DNA of 8,417 bases from an uncultured Simplicispira sp. (lineage in GTDB: Bacteria; Pseudomonadota; Gammaproteobacteria; Burkholderiales; Burkholderiaceae_C). The DNA lies in NCBI GenBank assembly GCA_903882725.1, contig CAIRYF010000424.1, positions 1 to 8,417 on the forward strand, in the 5' to 3' direction. Positions 1-6,397 of this stretch are shown in pieces. The stretch's first letter is position 1, and each line of letters starts with the position of its first letter. Made by a program: the position numbers and the translations under genes. The notes under the pieces were generated by a model that had not been told where the DNA came from, did not search any database, and worked only from the letters and a program-made list of their open reading frames with translations.

Positions 1-102
1 AACCCAGATTACAGAACGATTAACTATTTTAGAGGTAAAAGACTAAAGGATCAAATACAAAAACACCAAAAAAACCCAAAAAAACTTAAAAACGCTCTCA
101 CA
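1..102. other. AT-rich block upstream of ybeY
   Basis: About 30% GC by direct count, against roughly 60% in the genes that follow. Bases 50-96 are dominated by runs of A separated by single C, G or T residues. No Shine-Dalgarno is visible immediately before the ybeY ATG, and no convincing sigma-70 promoter pair was found. The composition break ends abruptly at the ybeY start, which suggests an insertion or recombination boundary near base 100. Confidence 0.6.
2..46 (+). CDS. possible 3' end of an unidentified AT-rich gene (partial)
   Basis: From base 2 a frame runs open for 14 codons ([14 protein letters not shown]) and stops at TAA 44-46. The residues look like a plausible soluble protein C-terminus, and the codons are AT-rich (TTA, ATT, ACA), unlike every other gene in the window. 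It does not resemble the C-terminus of PhoH, the usual gene upstream of ybeY. Fourteen codons are too few to identify a family, and the stretch may be non-coding. It is listed because the composition and the tidy stop suggest the end of a transferred gene cut by the window edge. Confidence 0.25.
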   Translation, partial: TQITERLTILEVKD

Positions 103-561
103 ATGCCCCTGTCCGCCCTCACGCTCTCGCTGCAATTTGCCCGCTTTGATGGCGTGGCCGAACATCGCGCCGTCCTGGCGCGCCACCAAGTCACGCGCTG
201 GATACGCCACGCGCTGGCGCTGGACGCCGAAATCACCGTGCGCATCGTCGATGAAGCCGAAGGCCGCCAGCTCAACCGCGACTATCGCCACAAAGACTGC
301 GCCACCAACGTGCTGACGTTTGACTACACGCAAGCGCCCATCGTCACCGCCGACTTGGTGCTGTGCGCGCCAGTGGTCGCCCGCGAAGCCGCCGAGCAAA
401 ACAAAACCCTGGCCGAGCACTACGCCCACCTGCTGGTTCACGGCACCCTGCACGCCCAGGGCTGGGATCACGAAACCAGCGAGGCCGATGCGCAAGAGAT
501 GGAAGCCTACGAGAGCGACATCCTCACCGGTTTGGGCTTTGCCGACCCTTATGCCGCTTGA
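103..561 (+). CDS. ybeY: endoribonuclease YbeY (rRNA maturation factor)
   Basis: A 152-residue UPF0054-family protein, the usual length. The single-domain metalloprotein fold is marked by the zinc-binding signature H-x3-H-x5-H at H113, H117 and H123, within [12 protein letters not shown]. The upstream conserved block [17 protein letters not shown] (58-74) contains the family's essential Arg (R59). YbeY acts in the cytoplasm on 16S rRNA 3'-end maturation and in 70S ribosome quality control. The ATG at 103 gives the N-terminus expected in Burkholderiales ([12 protein letters not shown]), although its frame stays open to the window edge and there is no clear Shine-Dalgarno. phoH normally lies just upstream but is not seen here. 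Cys66 replaces the Tyr that I recall as common in the DYATNV block; this is probably neutral. Identity is secure. Confidence 0.96.
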   Translation: MPLSALTLSLQFARFDGVAEHRAVLARHQVTRWIRHALALDAEITVRIVDEAEGRQLNRDYRHKDCATNVLTFDYTQAPIVTADLVLCAPVVAREAAEQNKTLAEHYAHLLVHGTLHAQGWDHETSEADAQEMEAYESDILTGLGFADPYAA

Positions 562-573
562 CTGCGCACTGCA

Positions 574-1314
574 ATGTTTGACATCACCCTGCTCCTGAGC
601 GCCGCCTTTGTTGCTGGTGCCTTGAACGCCGTTGCCGGGGGCGGCAGCTTTTTGACGCTGCCAGCGCTGGTATTTGTCGGCGTGCCGCCGGTGATTGCCA
701 ACGCCACCGGCACCGTGGCGCTGCTGCCCGGCTACGCGGCGGGCGCGTGGGGCTTTAGAGAGGACACCTCTGCGCCGCCCGGCTTGTCAATGCGGCTGTT
801 GGTGGTGCTGTCGTTGATGGGCGGCGCTGTCGGCGCGGGCCTGCTGCTGGTGACCTCGAACGAGGTGTTTTCTATCGTTGTGCCATGGCTGCTGCTGGCC
901 GCCACCATTTTGTTGGCCTTTGGCCCGCAACTGCGCCGCTTGCTGGTGGGTGGCCAATCTTCCACCGCCAAAGCCACCTTTGGCGTACTGGCCGTGGCTG
1001 TCTACGGTGGCTATTTCAACGGCGGCTTAGGCATCTTGCTGCTGGCGCTGTTTGGCCTGCTGGGCCAAACCCAGCTCAACGCCATGAACGGCCTGAAAAA
1101 TTGGGTCTCTGCCCTGCTGACGGCGATTGCGGTGGCGGTGTACGCCGTTGGCGGCGTGGTCAATTGGCGCTACGCCCTGCTGATGATGCTGGCCGCCACC
1201 GCTGGCGGCTACGGCGGTGCCCGCGTGGCGCGGCGTATCCCAGCGCTGTGGCTGCGCTGGGGCATCGTGGCGACGGGCTTGGTGATGACGGGGATATTTT
1301 TTGCGCGGCAGTGA
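574..1314 (+). CDS. TSUP family (TauE/SafE, DUF81) membrane transporter
   Basis: A 246-residue integral membrane protein of the sulfite exporter TauE/SafE superfamily, with about eight hydrophobic segments. Two half-repeats carry the family's Gly/Asn-rich motifs: LNAVAGGGSFLTLPAL (17-32) and ANATGTVALLPG (42-53) in the first half, and YGGYFNGGLGI (144-153) with LNAMNGLKN (168-176) in the second. GGYGGARVARRIP (211-223) before the last helix is also typical. Members export or import small sulfur- or carbon-containing organic anions across the inner membrane; the substrate cannot be told from sequence. It starts 12 nt after ybeY stops, so it is probably co-transcribed and perhaps translationally coupled, because no Shine-Dalgarno is evident. 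Its 3' end converges on tRNA-Ser with a 35-nt gap and no clear terminator. Confidence 0.9.
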   Translation: MFDITLLLSAAFVAGALNAVAGGGSFLTLPALVFVGVPPVIANATGTVALLPGYAAGAWGFREDTSAPPGLSMRLLVVLSLMGGAVGAGLLLVTSNEVFSIVVPWLLLAATILLAFGPQLRRLLVGGQSSTAKATFGVLAVAVYGGYFNGGLGILLLALFGLLGQTQLNAMNGLKNWVSALLTAIAVAVYAVGGVVNWRYALLMMLAATAGGYGGARVARRIPALWLRWGIVATGLVMTGIFFARQ

Positions 1315-1349
1315 GTCAACAGTGCGGCATATTCGGCGCGGCCCAAAAG

Positions 1350-1437
1350 TGGCGGAGGCTGTGAGATTCGAACTCACGGACAGTTTCCCGTCGGCAGTTT
1401 TCAAGACTGCTGGTTTAAACCACTCACCCAAACCTCC
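1350..1437 (-). tRNA. tRNA-Ser(UGA)
   Basis: An 88-nt class II tRNA folded by eye on the - strand. The acceptor stem GGAGGTT pairs with AGCCTCC (one G-U), followed by discriminator G and an encoded CCA at 1352-1350. The anticodon arm is GCAGT-CTTGAAA-ACTGC with anticodon TGA at 1403-1401, reading UCA and probably other UCN serine codons. A long variable arm (GACGG-GAAA-CTGTC, 5 bp) and T arm GTGAG-TTCGAAT-CTCAC confirm serine-type architecture. The D-loop includes the palindrome GTTTAAAC. It lies between the convergent TSUP gene and maeB, on the same strand as maeB. Confidence 0.97.
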
Positions 1438-1452
1438 GAATGGCAAGCGCGT

Positions 1453-1458
1453 ATTCTA
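1453..1458 (-). promoter_or_regulatory. candidate -10 box for tRNA-Ser
   Basis: On the - strand TAGAAT (5/6 to TATAAT) ends 16 nt before the mature tRNA 5' end, which would give a leader of about 9 nt. No good -35 hexamer occurs at 16-19 nt spacing (best is CAGTGG-like), so this is tentative. Confidence 0.35.
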
Positions 1459-1464
1459 GCCGCC

Positions 1465-1494
1465 TGCCAGCGGCCCCACTGGCAATTTGTGGGG
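1465..1494. other. overlapping small inverted repeats in the maeB 3' region
   Basis: Two mutually exclusive 6-bp stems are present. TGCCAG 1465-1470 pairs with CTGGCA 1479-1484 (8-nt loop), and CCCCAC 1474-1479 pairs with GTGGGG 1489-1494 (9-nt loop). Neither is followed by a T-run on either strand, so a classic intrinsic terminator for maeB is not supported. They could still pause or stabilise the maeB transcript end. Confidence 0.3.
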
Positions 1495-1495
1495 T

Positions 1496-1530
1496 TGCTG
1501 GCAATAAGTAGAGTCAAGTGCTGGCAATAA
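1496..1530. repeat. short direct repeat TGCTGGCAATAA, two copies
   Basis: An exact 12-base repeat occurs at 1496-1507 and 1519-1530, offset by 23 nt (about two helical turns), immediately downstream of the maeB stop. A third partial copy, CTGGCAAT, is at 1479-1486. It may be a slippage duplication or a protein-binding array; nothing in the sequence decides between these. Confidence 0.6.
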
Positions 1531-1535
1531 ATGCT

Positions 1536-3836
1536 TTAGCTTGGCTGGTTTGCTGCAGCGTCAGCAGCGGCCAGCGCCGTCATGTTGAGCACGCGGCGCA
1601 CGGTCGATGATGGCGTCAGCACATGGGCTGACGCAGAGCAACCCAGCAAGATCGGGCCGATGGTGGTGCCGTGGCCACCGGTGGTCTTGAGCACGTTGAA
1701 CAAGATGTTGGCTGCATCCAAGTTGGGGCAGATCAGTACATTGGCTTCACCGTGCAAAGTACCTTCCTCGACGATGCGACCGCGCACCGCTTCAGACAGC
1801 GCCGCGTCGCCGTGCATTTCGCCGTCGCACTCAATGTGCGGCGCAGCAGCCACGAACAAGTCGCGCGCTTTGCGCATTTTGAGGGCCGAAGGACGGCTGG
1901 ACGACCCGTACATCGAGTGCGACAAAAACGCCACTTTGGCCGGTACGCCAAAGCGCTGCACTTCTTCAGCCGCCATCAGCGCAATGCTGGCCAGCAGTTC
2001 GGCGTCGGGGTCTTCGTTGATATAGGTGTCAGCGATGAACAGGGTGTGCTTTTCTAGCATCAGCGCGTTCAGGGTAGCCAAGCCGGGCGCACCTTGTTTC
2101 AGACCCAGCACCGATTGGACGTGGACGATGTGGCCGTCAAATTTGCCGACCAGTCCACACAGCATGGCATCAGCATCACCCATGCGCACCATCAGCGCGG
2201 CAATCAGGGTGTTGGAGCGGCGCACTGCCGCCTTGGCCGCGTCGGGCGTGACGCCGTTGCGCCCCATCAGGCGGTGATAGGTTTCCCAGTATTGACGAAA
2301 GCGCGGGTCATCGTCCGGGTCGCACACTTCGACGTTAACGCCGGGCTGTAGACGCAGGCCAGCAGCAGCAATGCGCGCTTGGATAACAGCGGGACGGCCA
2401 ATCAAGATAGGCTTGGCCAAGCCGTCGTCGATGGCAGTTTGGGCGGCGCGCAGCACGCGTTCGTCTTCGCCTTCGGCATAGGCAATGCGCTTGAGGTTGG
2501 CCTTGGCGGTGGCAAACACCGGGCGCATGAACATACTGGTTTGGTAGACAAAGCGTGACAGGCTGTCGCGGTAAGCGTCCATGTCCTGAATCGGGCGCGT
2601 GGCCACGCCCGACTCCGCCGCCGCTTGGGCCACTGCCGGGGCAATGCGCAAAATCAGGCGCGAGTCAAACGGGGTCGGAATCAAGTAATCAGGGCCAAAG
2701 CGCAGTTCTTTGCCGACGTAGGCTGCGGCCACTTCTGGACTCATCTCTTCTTTGGCCAAATCGGCAATTTGGCGCACACAGGCCAGCTTCATCTGCTCGG
2801 TGATTTTGGTGGCACCGCAATCGAGCGCACCCCGGAAAATATAGGGAAAGCACAGAACGTTATTGACCTGGTTCGGGTAGTCCGAGCGGCCCGTCGCCAT
2901 GATGCAGTCTGGGCGCACAGCTTTGGCCAGCTCGGGGCGAATCTCTGGCTCGGGGTTGGCCAGCGCCAAGATGATCGGCTTGTCGGCCATGGTCTTGACC
3001 ATCTCCGCCGTCAGCACGCCCGGTGCCGAGCAGCCCAAAAATACGTCGGCACCATCGACCGCATCGGCCATGGTGCGCGCTTGGGTCTTTTGTGCAAAGC
3101 GGGCTTTGGATTCGTCGTAACCGCCGGGGCGGCCTTCGTAGACCACGCCTTTGGAATCGCACATAAAGACGTTTTGGATATTCACGCCCAAGCCGACCAT
3201 GACGTTGACGCAGGCCAGCGCCGCTGCACCAGCACCAGAGACGGCGATTTTGACGCTGCCAATGTCTTTGCCAACCAGCTCCAGCGCGTTGAGCAGCGCG
3301 GCGCTGGAAATAATCGCCGTGCCGTGCTGGTCATCGTGGAACACCGGAATGTTCATGCGCTTGCTCAACTCACGCTCGATGTAGAAGCACTCGGGCGCTT
3401 TGATGTCTTCCAAATTAACGCCGCCCAAGGTGGGCTCTAGCGCGGCAATCATGTCGATGAGCTTGTCGGGGTCGTTTTCGGCCAGCTCGATATCGAATAC
3501 ATCGACGCCAGCAAATTTCTTGAACAAGCAGCCTTTGCCTTCCATTACCGGCTTGCTGGCCAGCGGGCCAATGTTGCCCAGCCCCAACACTGCCGTACCG
3601 TTGGTGACGACGCCGACGAGGTTGCCGCGCGCCGTGAAGTCAAACGCCAACGAGGGGTCGGCTTGGATGTCCAGGCAGGGGTAGGCGACGCCGGGCGAGT
3701 AGGCCAGCGACAGGTCGCGCTGGTTTGACAGCGGCTTGGTCGGGTTGACCGCAATTTTGCCGCGCTGGGGGCTACGGTGGTATTCGCGGGCGGCTTCGCG
3801 CAGGGCCAACTCGGCAGCGGAGAGGGTGTTATCCAC
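1536..3836 (-). CDS. maeB: NADP-dependent malic enzyme, MaeB hybrid type
   Basis: A 766-residue bimodular enzyme matching full-length MaeB (about 760 aa). Residues 1-430 are the malic enzyme: [11 protein letters not shown] (45-55), the metal-binding [11 protein letters not shown] (164-174, D168/D169), dinucleotide-binding SGAGAAA (200-206), LANPEPE (292-298) and [12 protein letters not shown] (315-326). Residues from about 440 to the end form the phosphotransacetylase-like domain, which is thought to be regulatory (acetyl-CoA binding) rather than catalytic. The enzyme oxidatively decarboxylates malate to pyruvate with NADP(H) production in the cytoplasm, linking the TCA cycle to biosynthesis. 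The start is GTG at 3836, chosen because AGGAG (3847-3843) lies 6 nt upstream. The stop is TAA at 1538-1536. It lies 58 nt downstream of ffh on the same strand, so read-through from ffh is possible. Confidence 0.96.
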   Translation of the reverse strand: MDNTLSAAELALREAAREYHRSPQRGKIAVNPTKPLSNQRDLSLAYSPGVAYPCLDIQADPSLAFDFTARGNLVGVVTNGTAVLGLGNIGPLASKPVMEGKGCLFKKFAGVDVFDIELAENDPDKLIDMIAALEPTLGGVNLEDIKAPECFYIERELSKRMNIPVFHDDQHGTAIISSAALLNALELVGKDIGSVKIAVSGAGAAALACVNVMVGLGVNIQNVFMCDSKGVVYEGRPGGYDESKARFAQKTQARTMADAVDGADVFLGCSAPGVLTAEMVKTMADKPIILALANPEPEIRPELAKAVRPDCIMATGRSDYPNQVNNVLCFPYIFRGALDCGATKITEQMKLACVRQIADLAKEEMSPEVAAAYVGKELRFGPDYLIPTPFDSRLILRIAPAVAQAAAESGVATRPIQDMDAYRDSLSRFVYQTSMFMRPVFATAKANLKRIAYAEGEDERVLRAAQTAIDDGLAKPILIGRPAVIQARIAAAGLRLQPGVNVEVCDPDDDPRFRQYWETYHRLMGRNGVTPDAAKAAVRRSNTLIAALMVRMGDADAMLCGLVGKFDGHIVHVQSVLGLKQGAPGLATLNALMLEKHTLFIADTYINEDPDAELLASIALMAAEEVQRFGVPAKVAFLSHSMYGSSSRPSALKMRKARDLFVAAAPHIECDGEMHGDAALSEAVRGRIVEEGTLHGEANVLICPNLDAANILFNVLKTTGGHGTTIGPILLGCSASAHVLTPSSTVRRVLNMTALAAADAAANQPS

Positions 3837-3842
3837 AAAAAA

Positions 3843-3847
3843 CTCCT
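3843..3847 (-). promoter_or_regulatory. strong Shine-Dalgarno of maeB
   Basis: AGGAG on the - strand, 6 nt from the GTG start codon. It fixes the start and is the best ribosome binding site in the window, suggesting efficient independent translation of maeB despite the GTG codon. Confidence 0.8.
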
Positions 3848-3871
3848 GATGACATCAACAACAAAATCTTA

Positions 3872-3900
3872 TTTTAAGAGCGCTTGCTGGCCGCTTAAAA
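3872..3900. terminator. weak hairpin overlapping the ffh stop codon
   Basis: TTTTAAG 3872-3878 pairs with CTTAAAA 3894-3900. An inner CG/CG pair (3881-3882 with 3892-3893) sits across a 2-nt bulge and a 9-nt loop. The structure spans the TAA of ffh at 3897-3895. The stem is mostly A-T and no clean T-run follows on the - strand, so it is at best a weak terminator or an mRNA-stabilising end between ffh and maeB. Confidence 0.3.
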
Positions 3901-5268
3901 AGGCATCTTGGGCATACCGCCCATGCCTTTCATGCCGCCCATCTTCTTCATCATCTTCATCAGGCCGCCGCCCTTCATTTTTTTCATCATGCCTTGCATT
4001 TGCTCAAACTCTTTGAGCAGGCGGTTGACTTCTTGCACCTGCACGCCAGCGCCGCTTGCGATGCGTTTTTTGCGCGTGGCTTTGATGAGTTCGGGCTTGC
4101 GCCGCTCTAGCGCGGTCATGCTTTGGATGATGCCTTCCTTTCTCTTGATGTCTTTTTCAGCCTTGTCCATGTCCATCTGGCCGGCTTTGGCGCTCATTTG
4201 GGCGGGCAGTTTGTCCATCAGGCTGGACAAGCCGCCCATTTGTTTCATTTGCTGAATCTGGCCCAAAAAATCATTCAGATCAAAACCGCTGCCGCTTTTG
4301 ACTTTGGCGGCCAGCTTTTGCGCTGCCTCCATATCGACACCTGCGACGACTTGTTCAACCAACGCAACGATGTCGCCCATGCCCAAAATGCGCCCAGCGT
4401 GGCGCTCGGCGTCAAACACTTCCAGTCCGTCGAGCTTTTCGCTGGTGCCAGCAAATTTGATCGGCGCACCGGTAATTTGCCGCACCGACAGCGCTGCGCC
4501 GCCGCGCGAGTCGCCATCTAGCTTTGTTAAAACGATGCCGGTCAGTGGCAGCGCTTCTTTGAACGCCTTGGCGGTGTTGATGGCGTCTTGACCCTGCATG
4601 GCATCGACCACAAACAGCGTCTCGACGGGTTTCAAGATGGCGTGCAGGTCTTTGATTTCCTGCATCAGCACTTCGTCAATCGCCAAGCGGCCAGCGGTAT
4701 CGACCAGCAGCACATCAAAATAGTGCTTTTTGGCGTAGTCCAAGGCGGCGATGGCGATGTCGCGTGGTTTTTGATCGGGCGTGCTGGGGAACCACTCGGC
4801 ACCGGCCTGCTTGGTGACGGTTTTGAGCTGTTCAATCGCCGCCGGGCGGTAGACGTCGCCCGAGACGGTCAGCACCTTCTTCTTGCGCTTTTCGATCAGA
4901 TGCTTGGCTAATTTTGCGGTGGTGGTTGTTTTGCCCGCACCTTGCAAACCGGCCATCAAGATGACGGCGGGTGGCTGGGCGTTGAGGTTGATGTCGCTGA
5001 CGCCCTCGCCCATCGTCGCCGTCAGTTCGCGGTTGACGATGCTGACCAGCATTTGCCCGGGCTTGAGCGAGCCAAGGACTTCTTCGCCCAGCGCTTTTTC
5101 TTTGACGCGGGCAATAAAGTCACGCACCACGGGCAGGGCGACGTCGGCTTCAAGCAGCGCCATGCGCACTTCGCGCAGCATATCTTGGACGTTGGACTCG
5201 GTGATACGGGCCTGGCCACGCATCTCCTTGACGAGGCGCGAGAGTTTGTCGGTAAGGGCGGAGGCCAT
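3895..5268 (-). CDS. ffh: signal recognition particle GTPase Ffh (SRP54)
   Basis: A 457-residue protein, the normal Ffh length. The N domain (1-95) starts ALTDKLSRLVKEMRGQARITESNV. The G domain shows G1 GLQGAGKTT (107-115), the insertion-box region with SGDVYRPAA (136-144), DTAGR (190-194), TKLDGD (248-253) and GTSEKLDGLE (274-283). The methionine-rich M domain (about 330-457) has KKRIASGAGV (400-409) for 4.5S RNA and signal-sequence binding and ends in a Met/Gly/Lys tail (430-457). Ffh with 4.5S RNA delivers nascent membrane proteins to FtsY and the Sec translocon. The ATG at 5268 is chosen because the family N-terminus begins there and a weak GGAAA lies 6 nt upstream. A longer open frame to 5388 has no family similarity and would run past the divergent ypjD start. 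The divergence from ypjD matches the arrangement in E. coli. Confidence 0.97.
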   Translation of the reverse strand: MASALTDKLSRLVKEMRGQARITESNVQDMLREVRMALLEADVALPVVRDFIARVKEKALGEEVLGSLKPGQMLVSIVNRELTATMGEGVSDINLNAQPPAVILMAGLQGAGKTTTTAKLAKHLIEKRKKKVLTVSGDVYRPAAIEQLKTVTKQAGAEWFPSTPDQKPRDIAIAALDYAKKHYFDVLLVDTAGRLAIDEVLMQEIKDLHAILKPVETLFVVDAMQGQDAINTAKAFKEALPLTGIVLTKLDGDSRGGAALSVRQITGAPIKFAGTSEKLDGLEVFDAERHAGRILGMGDIVALVEQVVAGVDMEAAQKLAAKVKSGSGFDLNDFLGQIQQMKQMGGLSSLMDKLPAQMSAKAGQMDMDKAEKDIKRKEGIIQSMTALERRKPELIKATRKKRIASGAGVQVQEVNRLLKEFEQMQGMMKKMKGGGLMKMMKKMGGMKGMGGMPKMPF

Positions 5269-5369
5269 GTCTGATTTCCGGGTAGGCGGCCGCCAGTGGG
5301 TGGCTGGCAGGCGGGTTGGCTGGGTGTGGTGCCAGCTGCAGGCAGCAGGCAAAAGGTAAACTGTGACCC
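5269..5369. other. divergent intergenic region ffh / ypjD
   Basis: This 101-bp spacer must hold the promoters for both directions. It is GC-rich and full of overlapping GGC/CTG words, including GCGGCCGC near 5287. I could not pick a convincing -35/-10 pair on either strand. An A-rich AAAAGG at 5351-5356 is too far from the ypjD ATG (5370) to be a good ribosome site. Confidence 0.5.
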
Positions 5370-6167
5370 ATGATTTTACCCAGTGCATCCCCGCTCAGTC
5401 TGCTGCTTGGACTGGCCGCCGCCGTAGCGTATGCAGTGCCCGCGTTGGCTGCGGCACGCTTGCAGGCTGGCATCGCCCGTGTGGCTTTATCCATAGCGTG
5501 GGTGTTACACGCGGCTGCACTGGCGTGGAGCATGGTTGGCGGGGTGGCGCATTTTGGCTTTGCACCGGCCTTGTCCATTACCGCGTGGCTGGTACTGACG
5601 GTGTACGGCGTTGAGCGCCAGTTGTTTCCCCAATTGCAGGCGCGCTGCACGCTGGCTGCGCTGGGTGCCCTAGCGGTGTTGCTGGCGCTGCTGTTTCCAG
5701 GCCAGCCGCTGCACAGCAGTGCCTCGCCGTGGCTGGCGCTGCACTTGGCCTTGGGCATTGCCTGCTACGGCCTGTTGGCCGCTGCCGTGGTGCATGGTGC
5801 CATCATGGGCCGTGCCGAGCGCCGTATGCGTTTGGGTGTTGACCCCAACAGCGGTATGCCGCTGCTGACGCTAGAGCGCTTGATCTTTCGCTTCGTCACC
5901 GCCGGTTTTGTCTTGCTGACCGCCACGCTGGTGGCTGGCTTGCTGTTTGGCGAGACGCTGTATGGCCGCGCTTGGCGCTGGGATCACAAAGCAGTGTTTT
6001 CGGTGCTGTCGTGGATTGCTTTTGCCGCTTTGCTGCTGGGGCGCTGGCGCTTTGGCTGGCGCGGGCGCACCGCCCGGCGTATGTTGTACGTCGGCGCTTT
6101 GCTGCTGCTACTGGCCTACGTCGGCTCGCGTTTTGTTCTAGAAGTGCTGTTGGAGCGCGGCTTGTGA
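5370..6167 (+). CDS. ypjD: YpjD, CcsA/HemX-type cytochrome c assembly family membrane protein
   Basis: A 265-residue polytopic inner-membrane protein with about eight hydrophobic segments (around 8-28, 35-57, 65-82, 93-109, 121-145, 172-194, 207-224 and 238-258). It carries CcsA-like conserved histidines in the membrane: H47 in VLHAAAL, H125 in LALHLALGIACYG, and H206 in the WDHKAVFSVLSW block, the family's most typical motif. Length (E. coli YpjD is about 263 aa) and divergent placement beside ffh both support YpjD over true CcsA/CcmC. The family is related to haem-handling proteins of cytochrome c maturation, but the function of YpjD itself is not established. Its TGA overlaps the GTG of the next gene by 4 nt (GTGA), indicating translational coupling in an operon that runs through pilS. 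Confidence 0.9.
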   Translation: MILPSASPLSLLLGLAAAVAYAVPALAAARLQAGIARVALSIAWVLHAAALAWSMVGGVAHFGFAPALSITAWLVLTVYGVERQLFPQLQARCTLAALGALAVLLALLFPGQPLHSSASPWLALHLALGIACYGLLAAAVVHGAIMGRAERRMRLGVDPNSGMPLLTLERLIFRFVTAGFVLLTATLVAGLLFGETLYGRAWRWDHKAVFSVLSWIAFAALLLGRWRFGWRGRTARRMLYVGALLLLLAYVGSRFVLEVLLERGL

Positions 6168-6397
6168 AATATGTGGTGTTGTTGTTGGTGCTGGCGGTGG
6201 TGTACGGCGTTTGGCGCAGCCAAAACCGCCCCAGCGCGCCGCCTCGGCGCCCCTCACCACCACGGCCACCCCTGCCGCCACCACAGGACATGGTGGCCTG
6301 CCAGCACTGCGGCCTGCACCTGCCACGCTCTGAAGCACTGACCCACGGCGAGCACTGCTATTGCTGCACCGAGCACCAACGCCGCGATGCAGCCTGA
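6164..6397 (+). CDS. small membrane-anchored zinc-ribbon protein (PP0621 family)
   Basis: A 77-residue protein with one N-terminal transmembrane helix (KYVVLLLVLAVVYGVW, 2-17), a Pro/Arg linker (22-40, with PPLPPP) and a C-terminal metal-binding module. That module has C46-x2-C49 followed by HLPRSEAL (52-59) and C65-x2-C68, with H71 nearby. This is the layout of the PP0621 family, small proteins found before pilS in many betaproteobacteria; function unknown. The start is the GTG at 6164, with GGAG (6152-6155) 8 nt upstream, overlapping the ypjD stop by 4 nt. The gene ends 11 nt inside pilS. The helix predicts an inner-membrane anchor; which side the zinc module faces is not clear from sequence. 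Zinc binding is inferred from the cysteines. Confidence 0.85.
   Translation: MKYVVLLLVLAVVYGVWRSQNRPSAPPRRPSPPRPPLPPPQDMVACQHCGLHLPRSEALTHGEHCYCCTEHQRRDAA

Noticed and set aside
43..495. - strand open frame covering the AT-rich block and most of ybeY
   Set aside because: It overlaps the clear YbeY metal-site coding region. Its last codons come from poly-T, giving a Phe/Leu-rich nonsense tail.
1465..1494. Intrinsic terminator for maeB or the TSUP gene
   Set aside because: The stems are only 6 bp and mutually exclusive, and no T-run follows on either strand.
2050..2600. Phosphotransacetylase domain of MaeB as a separate pta gene
   Set aside because: It is continuous in frame with the malic enzyme domain and matches the known hybrid MaeB architecture and length.
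2625..3440. Long + strand open frame (271 codons) inside maeB
   Set aside because: It lies antisense to the conserved MaeB domains, with composition expected of a complementary-strand shadow and no recognisable domain.
5269..5388. Extending ffh upstream to 5388 (497-residue reading)
   Set aside because: The 40 extra residues have no Ffh similarity and the extension overlaps the start of ypjD. The ATG at 5268 begins exactly at the family N-terminus.
5972..6397. 141-codon reading of the zinc-ribbon gene
   Set aside because: The first 64 codons overlap ypjD out of frame. GTG 6164 with GGAG 8 nt upstream and the GTGA overlap give the sensible start.
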